Shown: one piece after another, positions 17,770 through 26,792 of the stretch
Position numbering within the stretch: the stretch's first letter is position 1
Layout of the letters: each line of letters starts with the position of its first letter
NCBI GenBank assembly: GCA_016719295.1
Contig: JADKAF010000001.1
Location: 5,580,001 to 5,644,000, forward strand
Origin: Planctomycetota bacterium
GTDB lineage: Bacteria; Planctomycetota; UBA1135; JADKAF01
DNA: 64,000 nt
Direction of reading: 5' to 3'
Program-made: the position numbers and the translations under genes
Notes under the pieces: model-generated
Told to the model about the DNA's origin: nothing
Database searches by the model: none
What the model saw: the letters and a program-made list of their open reading frames with translations, nothing else

Positions 17770-18191
17770 GGGAGCAACCATCGGCAGAAAAGTAGCCATA
17801 GGATCGAATCGTGTCAAAAGTGAGCTTCTCAGCGCGCCCTCGACTCAAGGGGGACCGTATAGCAGTTGAGGCTGGTGGCCTTCTCCGCCGAAGCGTGCGA
17901 GCCTGAGTGCCATCGATAGCAATCTCCTCCGGATACCGGTCTCCGCCTCTCCGAGAGAGCCGCACCGCCACGCGAACTCACGCGCACCGATCCTCCGCAG
18001 CCGGCCAAGGATCGGGCGTCGCGACGAACCTGCGCTCGCGTGCGAAGAGCGAGTTCCATCGAGCCCGTTCGCTGGAAACGAGGGGTTCCACCATGGCGCT
18101 CTCTGGAACCTCTCCCATCTCGCGTGGAGAGTGGCGCTTCGTGGTTTAGGAAAGCAGCTTCCTAGAGAGGATCGAGGTGCGTCGACGCGCT

Positions 18192-18821
18192 CTACTCGTC
18201 CTCTCCGCGATGCGCCGTCGCGAGCTGATCGACCCAGTCCTCTTCCTCCCACGACATGCCGTTCCGGCCCGGCACCTTCCGCGTCGGGCCTGCGGCGTAG
18301 AGCGGGCAGGACTTCGGGCCGTAGCAGAAGGTCTCGACGCGGTAGCGGCGCTGCGTCGGGTTCCACTGGTCGATGATCATCTCGACTGCCATCGCGCAGC
18401 CCCACATGCAGCTCGCGCACTTCGTCTCGAAGCTGCGCGCGGCGAGACGCCGGTGTCCGCGCGCGCGGTAGACGTCGAGGCCGGGCGGCACGCGCTCGAA
18501 CGGCGCGCCCTGATGCGCGCGCTCGGGCCCACGCTCGAGCCGCTTCACGCCGCTCACCTTGTATAGCTCGGCCGTCTCGAGACGTGGATCCGCCACGGCG
18601 ACTCCGAGGCCGGAGACGCGGTCGCCGACGCGGAAGCCGTGCTTCTCCTGCGCCGCGGCTCCGATCCCGACCAGGACCTCGCGCTCCACGTCCTCGACCC
18701 GGCCCGCGATGCGAATGACGAAGCCGAGATATGTATGCGAACGCTGGTCGAAGCTGCGGATGAGTCGGATCCGTGGCTGAACGGAGAGGACGATGCCTTC
18801 CCAGCGGAGCTTCGAGTCCAT
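18192..18821 (-). CDS. Conserved hypothetical protein with cysteine cluster
   Basis: The 209-residue protein has an N-terminal beta-rich half (WEGIVLSVQPRIRLIRSFD, YLGFVIRIAG, VGDRVSGLGV), which may be an OB-like fold. A cysteine-rich C-terminal half follows: CASCMWGCAMAVEMIIDQW, then ETFCYGPKSCPLY. Five cysteines in CxxCxxxC...CxxxxxC could bind zinc or an iron-sulfur cluster. It is nearly identical to 58253-58882. I do not know the family's function. The 420 bases downstream (17770-18190) carry no gene but contain one of the palindromic motifs. Confidence 0.65.
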   Translation of the reverse strand: MDSKLRWEGIVLSVQPRIRLIRSFDQRSHTYLGFVIRIAGRVEDVEREVLVGIGAAAQEKHGFRVGDRVSGLGVAVADPRLETAELYKVSGVKRLERGPERAHQGAPFERVPPGLDVYRARGHRRLAARSFETKCASCMWGCAMAVEMIIDQWNPTQRRYRVETFCYGPKSCPLYAAGPTRKVPGRNGMSWEEEDWVDQLATAHRGEDE

Positions 18822-18871
18822 GGCGCGGCGCTCGCGATGCGGAGAGGCCGCCAGTCTACGCTCCCCCCGCG

Positions 18872-19216
18872 CTACCCGACGCCGTCCTCGATCGCGGCGA
18901 GACGCGCCTCCTGAGCGGCCCAGGAAGGCTCTCGCGTGATCCGCTGTGCCCGCTTCGGATCGATCCTCACCTGCCCCGAGAGCAGCGCCTCCTGGATCGA
19001 GGGCGCCAACAACACGAGGTCGCAGACCTGCACCATCCTGGCGTCGGTGATCCCGAGGCGCCTCGCGACCTCGCTGTAGCTCGCGACGCGGCGCTCCGCG
19101 ACGAGGCGCTCGATCAGGTGCGCGAGTGCCAGCATGCGCGCGACGCGCGTGGGCGGAGCGGCGGGCAGGACGCGGTGCCGCTTCGCGAGCGTGCTTTGGA
19201 AGCGCAGGACGGTCAT
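18872..19216 (-). CDS. HTH protein of the recombinase operon
   Basis: The 114-residue protein has a central helix-turn-helix (SYSEVARRLGITDARMVQVCD) preceded by a long helix (VARMLALAHLIERLVAERR) and followed by LLAPSIQEALLSGQ. This resembles the KorB/ParB HTH region without the nuclease domain. It lies 27 bases after the recombinase, on the same strand, as in copy B (58933-59277). It may regulate the recombinase or act as a directionality factor; this is inference from position. Confidence 0.6.
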   Translation of the reverse strand: MTVLRFQSTLAKRHRVLPAAPPTRVARMLALAHLIERLVAERRVASYSEVARRLGITDARMVQVCDLVLLAPSIQEALLSGQVRIDPKRAQRITREPSWAAQEARLAAIEDGVG

Positions 19217-19243
19217 GGCGGGATCTCCGTGGTGGGGCGGGGA

Positions 19244-20793
19244 CTACTCGGCGAGGGGGGCTGCGACTCGCTCCTCGCCCTCGAAGCGCCCGGTCGAGCG
19301 GAGGTGGAGCGCCACCTCGCCGCTCTCGCCGTGGTAGTTGACCTTCGCGAGCAGAAGCTGGAGGAGCCGGCAGCGCTCCTTCACGACGAGTCCGGACCAG
19401 ACCCGGTCGAACTCCGCGAGCGCCTGCACGAGCTCCTCGCCGGAGACCCGCTCGCTCTCGATCGCGATCAGCTCGCCCTGGATCGCCTGTAGGCGCGCCT
19501 CGTGCTGCCCGAGCCTCTGGTCGATCTCGCCGACCCGTTCGCCCAGGGCTCGCGCGGCAGGGCCGGCGTGGACGATCGCGTCGAGCACCTTCTCGCGCTC
19601 GGCTCGAAGCTGCCGCGTCTCTTCTCCGATCCGTCGACGCTCCGCTTCCAGCTCGGGCATCCGCTCCTTCGCCTGCGCATCGGCCGCGATCTTCGCGGCG
19701 CGGAGGATCCGGGAGTCGAGTCCGATCTCGCGCAGCCGATCGACCACGAAGGCCTCGATCTTCGGCGCGGAGACCGAGGTGAGCGGACAGGCGTCGGCGC
19801 GCGTCTCATGCCGGCTGGCGCAGCGGTAGTAGTGACGCTTCACCGGGCCGCGCTGGCTGTAGGGTGTGGATCATGGGCCTAGCGCAGCGCGCAATGCAAG
19901 AGTCCGCGCAGCAACCGACCCCACTTGTTCCTCTGCTCCGCGCCGCGCCGGTTACGGTTGCTATCTAGCAACTGCTGCGCGCGCTCGAAGCACTCCTGAT
20001 CGACGATCGCCTGATGCTGACCAGAGAAGATCTCCTTGCCGTGCGTGACGCGACCCGTCACCGCGATGCAGCGGAGCACGCGAGCGACATCGCGCTTCTC
20101 CCACTCGCGGCCCGAACGCAGTCGATGACCTCGGCGGTTGAGGAGGATCGCGACCTCGCTCAGCGACTCGAGCTCGAGGTAGCGCGCGAAGAGCTCACGC
20201 ACGATCGCGGCCTGCGCTTCGTCGACGAGGAGCTTGCCCTTCACGGCGCGATAGCCGGGCGGCGATCCACCCGCGCCCCAATGGCCGGACCGTCGCGTCG
20301 CTTCCTGCTTGTCGCGAATTCGCTCCGCGATCTGCGCGCGCTCGAACTCGGCGAAGGTCGCGAGCAGGTTCACCATCAGTCGACCCGAGCTCGTGCTCGT
20401 GTCGAAGGACTGGGTCGTTGAGATGAACCGGACGCCGTGCCGATCGAAGCGCTGCAGCAACGCAGCGAAGTCGAGCAGCGAGCGCGAGAGGCGGTCGAAT
20501 CTGTAGACCGCGATCACATCGACGCGTCCCTCCTCGACCTCGCGCATCAGTCGCTGGAATGCGGGCCTCTCGATGTCCTTGCCCGAGAATCCGACATCGT
20601 CGTATCGATCCGGCAATGCGATCCAGCCCTCGCCGCGCTGCGCACGCACATACGCTTCGACCGCCTGTCGCTGCGCCTCGCAGCTCGTGAGCTCGGTGTC
20701 GCTGCGCTCGACGCTCTGACGCGTGTAGAGTGCGACGCGAAACGTCGGCGCCGTGAGCTCGGGCTGCTCGCGCTTCGGAATTTTGACCTTCAT
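19244..20793 (-). pseudogene. Large serine recombinase, frameshifted (copy A)
   Basis: The N-terminal resolvase domain (RVALYTRQSVERSDTEL with the catalytic Ser, DVIAVYRFDRLSRSLLDF, GRLMVNLLATFAEFERA), the recombinase domain and the first part of the zinc-beta-ribbon are in one frame. At about 19860-19900 copy A has one extra G (GTAGGGTG) and a missing GC (CAGCGCGCAATG) relative to copy B. This breaks the frame in the middle of the zinc ribbon (LLHCARCARPMIHTY in B). The rest (KRHYYRCASRHET and a coiled coil) is in another frame. Element A's integrase is therefore inactivated, so A may be stranded unless B's enzyme acts in trans. Confidence 0.85.
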
Positions 20794-21242
20794 CGTGCCT
20801 CCTTCGGCAAGCCGAAGAACAACCTGCCGCTCCACTTCGTTCCCGTGATCCGGCATGCGAGAGCGGAGAGGCTCGTGAAGCGCTCACCGTTCCACTCGAA
20901 GCCGTCGCGAAGCACCTCGACGCGGATCTTCTGTCCGCGCCACTCCTTTTCGATCGTCGCGCCAACCATCAGGCCCGCGGGCCGGATCTCTTCCGCGCCG
21001 GGCAGATCGAGCGGCAGCTCGAGTGTGCGTTGCAACTCGGTGATCCGTCGCTTCGCCGCGACGCTGAGACCGCCGAACGCGTTCTCCTGGACCAACCAGG
21101 CGACGCGCTTCCTGAGCCAACGCGCGTAGTTCCGGCGCGGCTCCTTGCCGGTGAGCTGCATGTAGCGCGCGACCAGCGCCTCTGTGCTCATCGTGGCGAT
21201 CTCGCGAAGCTGCGCTTCGATCGTGTTCGATGTCGTGGTCAT
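20790..21242 (-). CDS. DUF2924 family protein
   Basis: The 150-residue protein shows the DUF2924 signature: LREIATMSTEALVARYMQLT, PRRNYARWLRKRVAWLVQE, and at the C-terminus KIRVEVLRDGFEWNGERFTS, ACRITGTKWSGRLFFGLP. DUF2924 genes commonly stand directly before a large serine recombinase in prophages and islands. Here the stop overlaps the recombinase start (ATGA) and the coding end supplies its GGAGG ribosome site. Function unknown, probably an integrase accessory. Confidence 0.9.
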   Translation of the reverse strand: MTTTSNTIEAQLREIATMSTEALVARYMQLTGKEPRRNYARWLRKRVAWLVQENAFGGLSVAAKRRITELQRTLELPLDLPGAEEIRPAGLMVGATIEKEWRGQKIRVEVLRDGFEWNGERFTSLSALACRITGTKWSGRLFFGLPKEAR

Positions 21243-21433
21243 GATGCCTCCTCGGCCGCTTCTCCGGCCGTGGCACAGTGAGGCTCGAGCCTGCGAGCCA
21301 CAGCAAGGTCATCTTTCTCCTGCTCGCGATCGGAGAGGATCACTCGCCTCCAGCCCGCGGCGAGGATCGCGCCGATCTCGGCGCAGCGCTCCTGCGGTGT
21401 CAGGTAGGCGGGGTCGCGGTGGAGCGGCTTCAT
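21239..21433 (-). CDS. Small protein of the DUF2924-recombinase operon
   Basis: The 64-residue protein has a recognisable PLHRDPAYLTPQERCAEIGA start and an AAGWRRVILSD core. Small proteins of this kind regularly precede DUF2924 in recombinase operons. Both its start and its stop overlap neighbouring genes by four bases, so it is real and co-translated. Function unknown. Confidence 0.7.
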   Translation of the reverse strand: MKPLHRDPAYLTPQERCAEIGAILAAGWRRVILSDREQEKDDLAVARRLEPHCATAGEAAEEAS

Positions 21434-21825
21434 CGCTGTGCCTCCTCGCGAATGCCGAGCGCGGCGAAGATCGCGCGCTCGATCGCGGCGCGCGCCGCTT
21501 GGTCTCGCGGACGGACCAGCGAGTGCTTCGTGCCGCGGCGTGAGGTGCGCGATGGGAACGAGAGCGCGAGTCGGCCTTCGTCGGTGAGTCGCAGTGTCAC
21601 GCCATCGATGCGGAACAGCGACTCGACTTCGATCACGAGGAACGCGAGCAGGCCGTCGTCCGCATCGTCATCGCCCGTCGGAGTGATGGTGACCGCGGTG
21701 ATGGCCAGCGCCTGATTTCCGGCCGCGTCGAGGACAGGCCAGGTCCCCTTCAGGACCGACCCAGTCGATGGATAGCCGAAGCGCGTCGCTGCGCGCTTGG
21801 CGATGTCGTGTAGCTTTCTAGTCAC
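21430..21825 (-). CDS. SpoVG-like small protein 1
   Basis: The 131-residue protein starts at GTG 21825. The second half, LFRIDGVTLRLTDEGRLALS followed by FPSR and the helix RDQAARAAIERAIFAAL, follows the pattern of SpoVG-family nucleic-acid-binding proteins (beta strands, FPSR box, C-terminal helix). A second, weaker paralogue is at 22312-22704. It overlaps the next gene by four bases. The SpoVG relationship is inference from this pattern. Confidence 0.6.
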   Translation of the reverse strand: MTRKLHDIAKRAATRFGYPSTGSVLKGTWPVLDAAGNQALAITAVTITPTGDDDADDGLLAFLVIEVESLFRIDGVTLRLTDEGRLALSFPSRTSRRGTKHSLVRPRDQAARAAIERAIFAALGIREEAQR

Positions 21826-21965
21826 TTGGTCTTCTCTCCTTCGGCCCGTCCTCCGCCAAGAGAATCAGTGCCGATCTCTCGATGCGTATCACGCCGCACG
21901 ATCCTTTGCGGCGAAGCCGTCGCGAGCCACGCAGCACGGCATGGCTCGCGTGATGTGTTCTTCGC

Positions 21966-22196
21966 TCAGTCGTCCGCGAGGAACGACTCGACCTCGTCGA
22001 GACTCAGGCCGTAGTCGCACCAGCCCGCCCATGCCGCGACTGTGTTCGTCTGCACGTCGACGATTCGGAAGGTTGCCCACGCGGGGTTCTCGGATGAGCG
22101 CGCCCGGCACTTCTCGACGCGGAAGCCCTGGCGGCGCGCTTTGGAGCGCAGACGAGATTCGCGGGCGAGTTCGAGTTGGTCTTCGGTGGTGTTCAT
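21966..22196 (-). CDS. Small conserved hypothetical protein
   Basis: The 76-residue protein is basic at the N-terminus (ARESRLRSKARRQGFRVEK) and acidic at the C-terminus (YGLSLDEVESFLADD), with ATFRIVDVQTNTVAAWAGW in between. The strong conservation of its copy at 62030-62260 at the protein level supports it as a gene. It may be a small regulatory or DNA-mimic-like protein, but nothing proves that. It is the last gene clearly shared at nucleotide level by the two repeats. Confidence 0.65.
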   Translation of the reverse strand: MNTTEDQLELARESRLRSKARRQGFRVEKCRARSSENPAWATFRIVDVQTNTVAAWAGWCDYGLSLDEVESFLADD

Positions 22197-22311
22197 GACG
22201 TGTGTCCTGGTGCGCGCGGGTTGATGGATCGCCGTGGAGCTGCGCGCGGGGCTCTCGGCGGAGTGAATGTGTCAGTGCTGAAGCAGCGGAGCGTGTAAGC
22301 CTTGAAGGCCT

Positions 22312-22704
22312 TCAGCGCGTCGCTGCGTGCTGGTGGAGCTCGAGCGCCTCGAGCACCGCCTTCTCAATCGCGGCGCGCGCGTGGTTGTCGATCGGGAACG
22401 CTGTGGGGGCTCGGCTCGTGCGGAACTGATCGCGCGAGGGGAAGCAGACGGTGAGCTCTCCTCTCGCGTTGACGCGCAGCGCCACGCCATCGATTCGAAT
22501 GCCACCCGCGAGCTCGAGAGCGAGATACGCGACGGCACGGGGATCGCGATTGCCGTGCGGCACGCGCTTCACCTCCACGCCGATCAGCGTCATCGCGGGT
22601 TCGGCCCAGACGTCGAGGATCGGCCAGCGGCCTGCGATCGAGCGTTCAGCGAGGGTGCGCAAGCGCGCGGAGATGGCGAGAGGAAGGCGATGAACGAGAG
22701 TCAT
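22312..22704 (-). CDS. SpoVG-like small protein 2
   Basis: The 130-residue protein has the same overall plan as 21430-21825: a PILDVWAEPAMTLIGVEVK strand region, GGIRIDGVALRVNARGELTV, the FPSR box and the C-terminal helix HARAAIEKAVLEALEL. It is therefore an ancient paralogue within the same operon. Element B lacks this second copy. Role unknown; SpoVG-like proteins bind nucleic acid. Confidence 0.6.
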   Translation of the reverse strand: MTLVHRLPLAISARLRTLAERSIAGRWPILDVWAEPAMTLIGVEVKRVPHGNRDPRAVAYLALELAGGIRIDGVALRVNARGELTVCFPSRDQFRTSRAPTAFPIDNHARAAIEKAVLEALELHQHAATR

Positions 22705-22883
22705 GTTGCGGTTCTCCGGGAAGCAAGAGGTCGGAAGGCTCGCGAATCTGATCCGGGCGCTCCGGTGGAGGCCTCGAGGTGCGGCGTTTCGAGAGGCGAC
22801 GGCGTCGTGGGGTTTCACGCTCTGCGGAAGCATGCAGAGCAAGCAGCTGTGCCTTGTCGAGCAAAGGATGCGCGGAGCCCGGT

Positions 22884-23441
22884 TCATGACGGCGTTGCTC
22901 CCTCGCGGCGAATTGCGCTAGCAAGGCCGCGATCTCCATCTGCGCCCTCCTGCAGCGCCACGGCTGCGGAGCTCGGCTCAGTTCTGGAGCCGTGCTCGTG
23001 CCAGAGGAAGCGGTCCGCCCGCAACACCGGCGGATGGCAGACGGCGCACGTCCACGTCGACCACGGCGCGTCGAAGCGGAAGAAGCGAACGCCGCAGCAG
23101 CAATAGCAGGGCGGTACAGCATGGAGGCATGGATCGCCGTGAGTGCTGCGCAATCGTTCGAAGCCGGTTGCACCTGAAGGGAGTTCGTCTTGCTGCTTCG
23201 AGCTGATGTCCGCTTGATCTGCGATGCGTGTGACGGCCTGCCTCAACGCGGCCTCTGCAGCTTCACGTTCCATTCCACAGGTGTGCTCGAGGGCGCGGCA
23301 TGCTTCGGCGATTGCCGAAGGGTTGTCCTCGTAACCGTGCCTCACGAGGTGAGCAGCCAGCGCGCCGAGGACTTGGTCACCTCTACGAGCGCGCGCGATG
23401 TCGTCGGCGACGACGCGGTCGGTTGAAGCGAGCAACGTCAC
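22884..23441 (-). CDS. Zinc-ribbon protein next to the primase-helicase
   Basis: The 185-residue protein starts at GTG 23441, overlapping the primase stop. It is helical at the N-terminus (DIARARRGDQVLGALAAHLV) and has a zinc ribbon at ~135-160 (CYCCCGVRFFRF ... STWTCAVCHPP). The same ribbon (CHSCRGQRFFRL ... STWTCAVCHPP) ends the 417-residue protein at 62456-63709 of element B, so this is a shortened relative. Its place beside the primase suggests a role in replication. Confidence 0.65.
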   Translation of the reverse strand: MTLLASTDRVVADDIARARRGDQVLGALAAHLVRHGYEDNPSAIAEACRALEHTCGMEREAAEAALRQAVTRIADQADISSKQQDELPSGATGFERLRSTHGDPCLHAVPPCYCCCGVRFFRFDAPWSTWTCAVCHPPVLRADRFLWHEHGSRTEPSSAAVALQEGADGDRGLASAIRREGATPS

Positions 23442-26400
23442 GGCGTCACCTCGTCGTTCGCCGCGTGTTCTGCGACTCTCAGGAACTGCTCGAACAGAGA
23501 CGCCTCGGCGCCTCCGAGAGCAGGCTCCCGACCCGGAGAGCCATCGGGGGTGTCGTCAGCACGGACGAGGGGCTCGTCAGCGTCGTCCGTAGGCGGGGCC
23601 AGCGCTGGACTGTTTTTGGCCGCAGTGGGGTGCCCCGGGACCGTATGGCCGGCAAGACTCGAATCGGATGGCGTTGCTGACGACGCTGACGACGCTGACG
23701 ACCCTTCCGGTGAAGGGGAAACCCAGCGAATCACCTTGTCTCTCGAGCCCGCGTGTCCGGTGCGGCCCATCTCGATCGTGATGCCGATGCGCCGAAGAAC
23801 GGGGGCGAGTCGCTTCAGCTCGTTCGTGAGCGCGGCGGGCGCTTTCGGCCATGCGGGCGCGAACTTCGAATCCTCCGCCATCGTCGACTTCAGCTCGACG
23901 AGGAGCTCGGTTGACGTACCGCGCCAGACCTTCGTATCCGTCTTGTCGCCGAGCCGCTGCAGAGCTTGCGCGACCACGCTGTCCTCGACGGCGTCCTCGA
24001 TCTTGGACTCGGCGTCGCCGCGCATCGCATCGACGAAGGCGCCGGTCGGCCAGGCGCACGCCCGCTCTACGGCGACGCCGATCTTGGCAAAGTCCATCAT
24101 CCTGATGCCGTCGGGAGCTTCGACGACAGGAAGGAGAGCAAGCACTCTCGCGAGCACGTCGAAGGCCGCGCCCAGGATCCGCGGGCGGTCTTCCTCGAAG
24201 CGCTCGAAGACGATCTCCTCGGGTACCCGCTGTCCATCCCCGAACGGCTCGAGCTCGATCTTGATCGAGCGGTCGAGCAGGTCGGGGCGCGTAGCGAAGG
24301 CGCCGATCCCATTCATGATGACGACGCGCCTGAAGCTCCAGAGGACATCGTCCTCGTCAGTGAAAAGCTTCCGCTTCTCGAAGCCGTCGCCGGTGACGAT
24401 TCGGCAGATCGCATCCGAGATTCCCGCGGGGAGTTTCGACAGGTTGTCGAGCCCAACCAGCCATCCGTGCAGGGCGGACTGCGCAAGCTCGGCGACGTCT
24501 GAGGGTACCGAGAGCAACTCGGTGAAGCAGGGGTCAACGATGCGGCGGAGCATGCGTGTCCGGCTCGACTTGGCGGTACCCTGCTCCCCGCAGAGAAGGA
24601 GCGCGCAGCGCGGCGATCCGGGAATCAACGCGGCGATCAACCATACGACGACCAGGCGCCAACACCGATCGTCGCGGATACCGAGATGTCCGCGGAGCAG
24701 CTCGAGAGTTCCACCACGCGCCGGGGCACGTTGAGCCTGCGTTTTCGCATACCTGCGGAACATGATCGGCGGGCGATCCACGATCTCCCACCCCGTCCGC
24801 GTGATTCGAACGGCTCGCCATCCTGCATCAGCTAGGTCGTACCACAGCTCGTCGCGAAGGCGACAAACCCGCAGGTGGAGCTCGCGTCGCTCACCGGTGG
24901 CGAGTGCTTGCGCCTCGAGGGAGCGAATGGCCGTATCGAGTGTCGAGGCACTTGGGGCCTCGCCGAGATCCTGGAATGCCCGGTAACGAATCCACCTCTC
25001 GAAGTCCGCACTGCAGAGACGGTGGAGCTCTCGGTGCCCGCTGACTTCAAGTGCCGCGAACGCCTCGTGCGATGAGGTACCAAACAACTCGGCCTTCATG
25101 CCGATCGCGATGAGCTTCATGACGAGGCGGTCGTCTGCCCCACCCTGGGCACCTTGCTCATCGATCGCATCAGATTCCTCGCGGGCCTGGTCCTTCGCCT
25201 CACGTACAGCCGCTTGCAGATCGCGCGCAGATGCCAGGCCCCCAAGACGCTCCTTGAGAAGCCGGGTGTAGTGATCGCGCGTAGCGTCGGCCGCTGCGAT
25301 GTCCTGCAGGACACGCTCGCCCAAGAGCCGTAGGCGGATCGCTGGCCACGATTCACTGGGGAGCGGCGAGAACTCAGCGATCCGTTCCGCGAGGGTCGGG
25401 CCTTCTACGAGCCGGCGCAAGCGGCGCTCGTAGTCGTCGATCTCGCGTCCAGAGAGGCGAGTCGTGGCTCTTCCGGCGGCGAGAGCGTCGTCTACGCCTT
25501 TGCAGCCCTCCGAAGGCCAGACTTCAAGCTCGAAGTGGATGGCGAGTTCGCGCGCCTTCCGGAGCGCGGCGAGCACGTCCCGGCCGACGTTCTTGTTGGT
25601 CCAAACGTCCGCGTCGAAGGCGAGCACGAGGATGGCGAGTTGGGTCGTCAGCGGCGTCAGCGGCGGCTGGACCCCTTGATCCGCAAGGACTGGGGAGCCA
25701 TCCACTGCTGACCTCGGCGTCGTCAGCAGCGTCGTCAGCGAAGCCGTCTCTGTCGTCAGCGGTCCCTTCGCGAGCCCCGAGGCGAGCTCGGTGATTGCGG
25801 CGGCGAACAATCCTGAGCCCCCGCAGCCGGCGGTCGTCATGCCACTCAGCGAGGCGGCGACGATGGCCTTGAGCGGCCCCTCGACTAGCCGGATGCGTCC
25901 TGTGTCGACAGAGCCACGCGCGTAGTGGAGTGGGCTGCCGCTGCTCACGCCGCCATTCTTTGCGGCACTGACCCAGAGGTACTTCCGGCCGTCCTTGATG
26001 ACGTTCGGCCGCGAGAGCAGCGCGACGATGAGGCCTTCAGCGTTGAGAACCGGGATCAGAATTCCCGCGACCCCGTTGAAGTAGTGGGTCGTGCGCTCTC
26101 CTTTTCGAGCGGTGGCGAAGCCCGGCACGATCGCGAGAACGCTCTTCGGGAAGCGCAGCAGAAGCCACTTTGCGACGGAGAGGCGGTGCTCGTTTCGGAA
26201 GCTGCGGAATCCGAGGCGGTCGATCGCTTCGTCGGACAATCCTCGCCGACGCAGATGTTCGCGATGATCGGAGGACAGGGAGAGCTGAGAAAGGAGCGTG
26301 CGGTAGACCTTGTCGCGCTCGGCGGGAGGTGCCGGTTCGGGCTCGAGATCGCGGACCGCCGATCGTGCATCATCAGTATCGAGCGTCAGGCGAGCGTCGG

Positions 26401-26581
26401 TTCCCGCATGGCCGTAGATCCAGTACGGCGTCCCGTTCTTGTCCAGCTTCGCCTTGCCGCCGGGCTGACGCATGCACTTCGCCAGCGTCCCATCGGCGAG
26501 CCGAGAGCACCAATCGCCCTTGTGGCAGATCGTGCAGGGCTCCTGCTCGGTGACGGCGATCCACTCGCTTCGTGTTGACAT
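23438..26581 (-). CDS. Primase-SF3 helicase replication protein
   Basis: The start chosen is ATG 26581 (MSTRSEW), giving ~1047 residues; a start 33 bases upstream is possible. In order: a zinc finger (CTICHKGDWC ... KCMRQ), a linker, a TOPRIM-like primase domain with RIRLVEGPLKAIVAASLSG and VLAFDADVWTNKNVGRD, long helical segments, and a D5-like SF3 helicase with Walker A LLCGEQGTAKSS, Walker B GWLVGLDNLSKL and the arginine region RPDLLDRSIKIEL. The C-terminal ~90 residues are Ser/Pro-rich. The TOPRIM part contains a Thr/Leu-rich insertion (LTTETASLTTLLTT). Such proteins start replication of phages, satellites and plasmids. The iteron set lies 72 bases upstream. Confidence 0.85.
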   Translation of the reverse strand: MSTRSEWIAVTEQEPCTICHKGDWCSRLADGTLAKCMRQPGGKAKLDKNGTPYWIYGHAGTDARLTLDTDDARSAVRDLEPEPAPPAERDKVYRTLLSQLSLSSDHREHLRRRGLSDEAIDRLGFRSFRNEHRLSVAKWLLLRFPKSVLAIVPGFATARKGERTTHYFNGVAGILIPVLNAEGLIVALLSRPNVIKDGRKYLWVSAAKNGGVSSGSPLHYARGSVDTGRIRLVEGPLKAIVAASLSGMTTAGCGGSGLFAAAITELASGLAKGPLTTETASLTTLLTTPRSAVDGSPVLADQGVQPPLTPLTTQLAILVLAFDADVWTNKNVGRDVLAALRKARELAIHFELEVWPSEGCKGVDDALAAGRATTRLSGREIDDYERRLRRLVEGPTLAERIAEFSPLPSESWPAIRLRLLGERVLQDIAAADATRDHYTRLLKERLGGLASARDLQAAVREAKDQAREESDAIDEQGAQGGADDRLVMKLIAIGMKAELFGTSSHEAFAALEVSGHRELHRLCSADFERWIRYRAFQDLGEAPSASTLDTAIRSLEAQALATGERRELHLRVCRLRDELWYDLADAGWRAVRITRTGWEIVDRPPIMFRRYAKTQAQRAPARGGTLELLRGHLGIRDDRCWRLVVVWLIAALIPGSPRCALLLCGEQGTAKSSRTRMLRRIVDPCFTELLSVPSDVAELAQSALHGWLVGLDNLSKLPAGISDAICRIVTGDGFEKRKLFTDEDDVLWSFRRVVIMNGIGAFATRPDLLDRSIKIELEPFGDGQRVPEEIVFERFEEDRPRILGAAFDVLARVLALLPVVEAPDGIRMMDFAKIGVAVERACAWPTGAFVDAMRGDAESKIEDAVEDSVVAQALQRLGDKTDTKVWRGTSTELLVELKSTMAEDSKFAPAWPKAPAALTNELKRLAPVLRRIGITIEMGRTGHAGSRDKVIRWVSPSPEGSSASSASSATPSDSSLAGHTVPGHPTAAKNSPALAPPTDDADEPLVRADDTPDGSPGREPALGGAEASLFEQFLRVAEHAANDEVTP

Positions 26582-26652
26582 GGTCTCTCGGAACCCCAAG
26601 GGTTCGCGAGACACAATACATCACTCAGCAGCGGACGGTAGTCGACATTATA

Positions 26653-26792
26653 TGTAGCAATTTGTAGCAGTCTATCAATACCTCTGCCGGAGTCGCTGTA
26701 GCATTCTCGCGGTTGTAGCAGTCTGCGTTCTTGTAGCAGTCATCTCCTGTAGCAGTCTCCGCGCCTGTAGCAGTTCTTCGTTTGTAGCAGTC
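26653..26792 (-). repeat. Eight direct repeats TGTAGCAGTC, candidate replication iterons
   Basis: Copies of TGTAGCAGTC (some with one or two changes) start at 26653, 26663, 26697, 26714, 26732, 26748, 26766 and 26783 on the plus strand. Except for the first pair, spacing is 16-18 bases, with one double gap of 34. The AT-rich stretch ATTATATGTAGCAATTTG is at one side. The set fills the gap between the winged-helix gene, whose stop touches the last repeat, and the primase-helicase gene. This is the arrangement of plasmid-type iteron origins. It could also be an operator array. Confidence 0.7.

Larger units (their letters stand above)
15955..22200. repeat. Large direct repeat, copy A (matches 55505-62262)
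   Basis: Nucleotide similarity is high and continuous with copy B, in the same orientation, from inside abiEi to the small gene at 21966-22196. Copy A is ~500 bases shorter because it lacks the PIN gene present in copy B. It also has small indels that break the HTH-ImmA/IrrE and recombinase genes. Upstream of 22200 gene order still matches but sequence similarity drops. Confidence 0.9.

Noticed and set aside
23540..25760. Dispersed GTCGTCAGC-like micro-repeats within the primase-helicase gene
   Set aside because: They encode Ser/Thr-rich linkers in frame; likely low-complexity coding sequence rather than a separate element.
26653..26792. CRISPR array
   Set aside because: Repeat units are only ~10 bases with 6-8-base spacers and no cas genes; iterons fit better.
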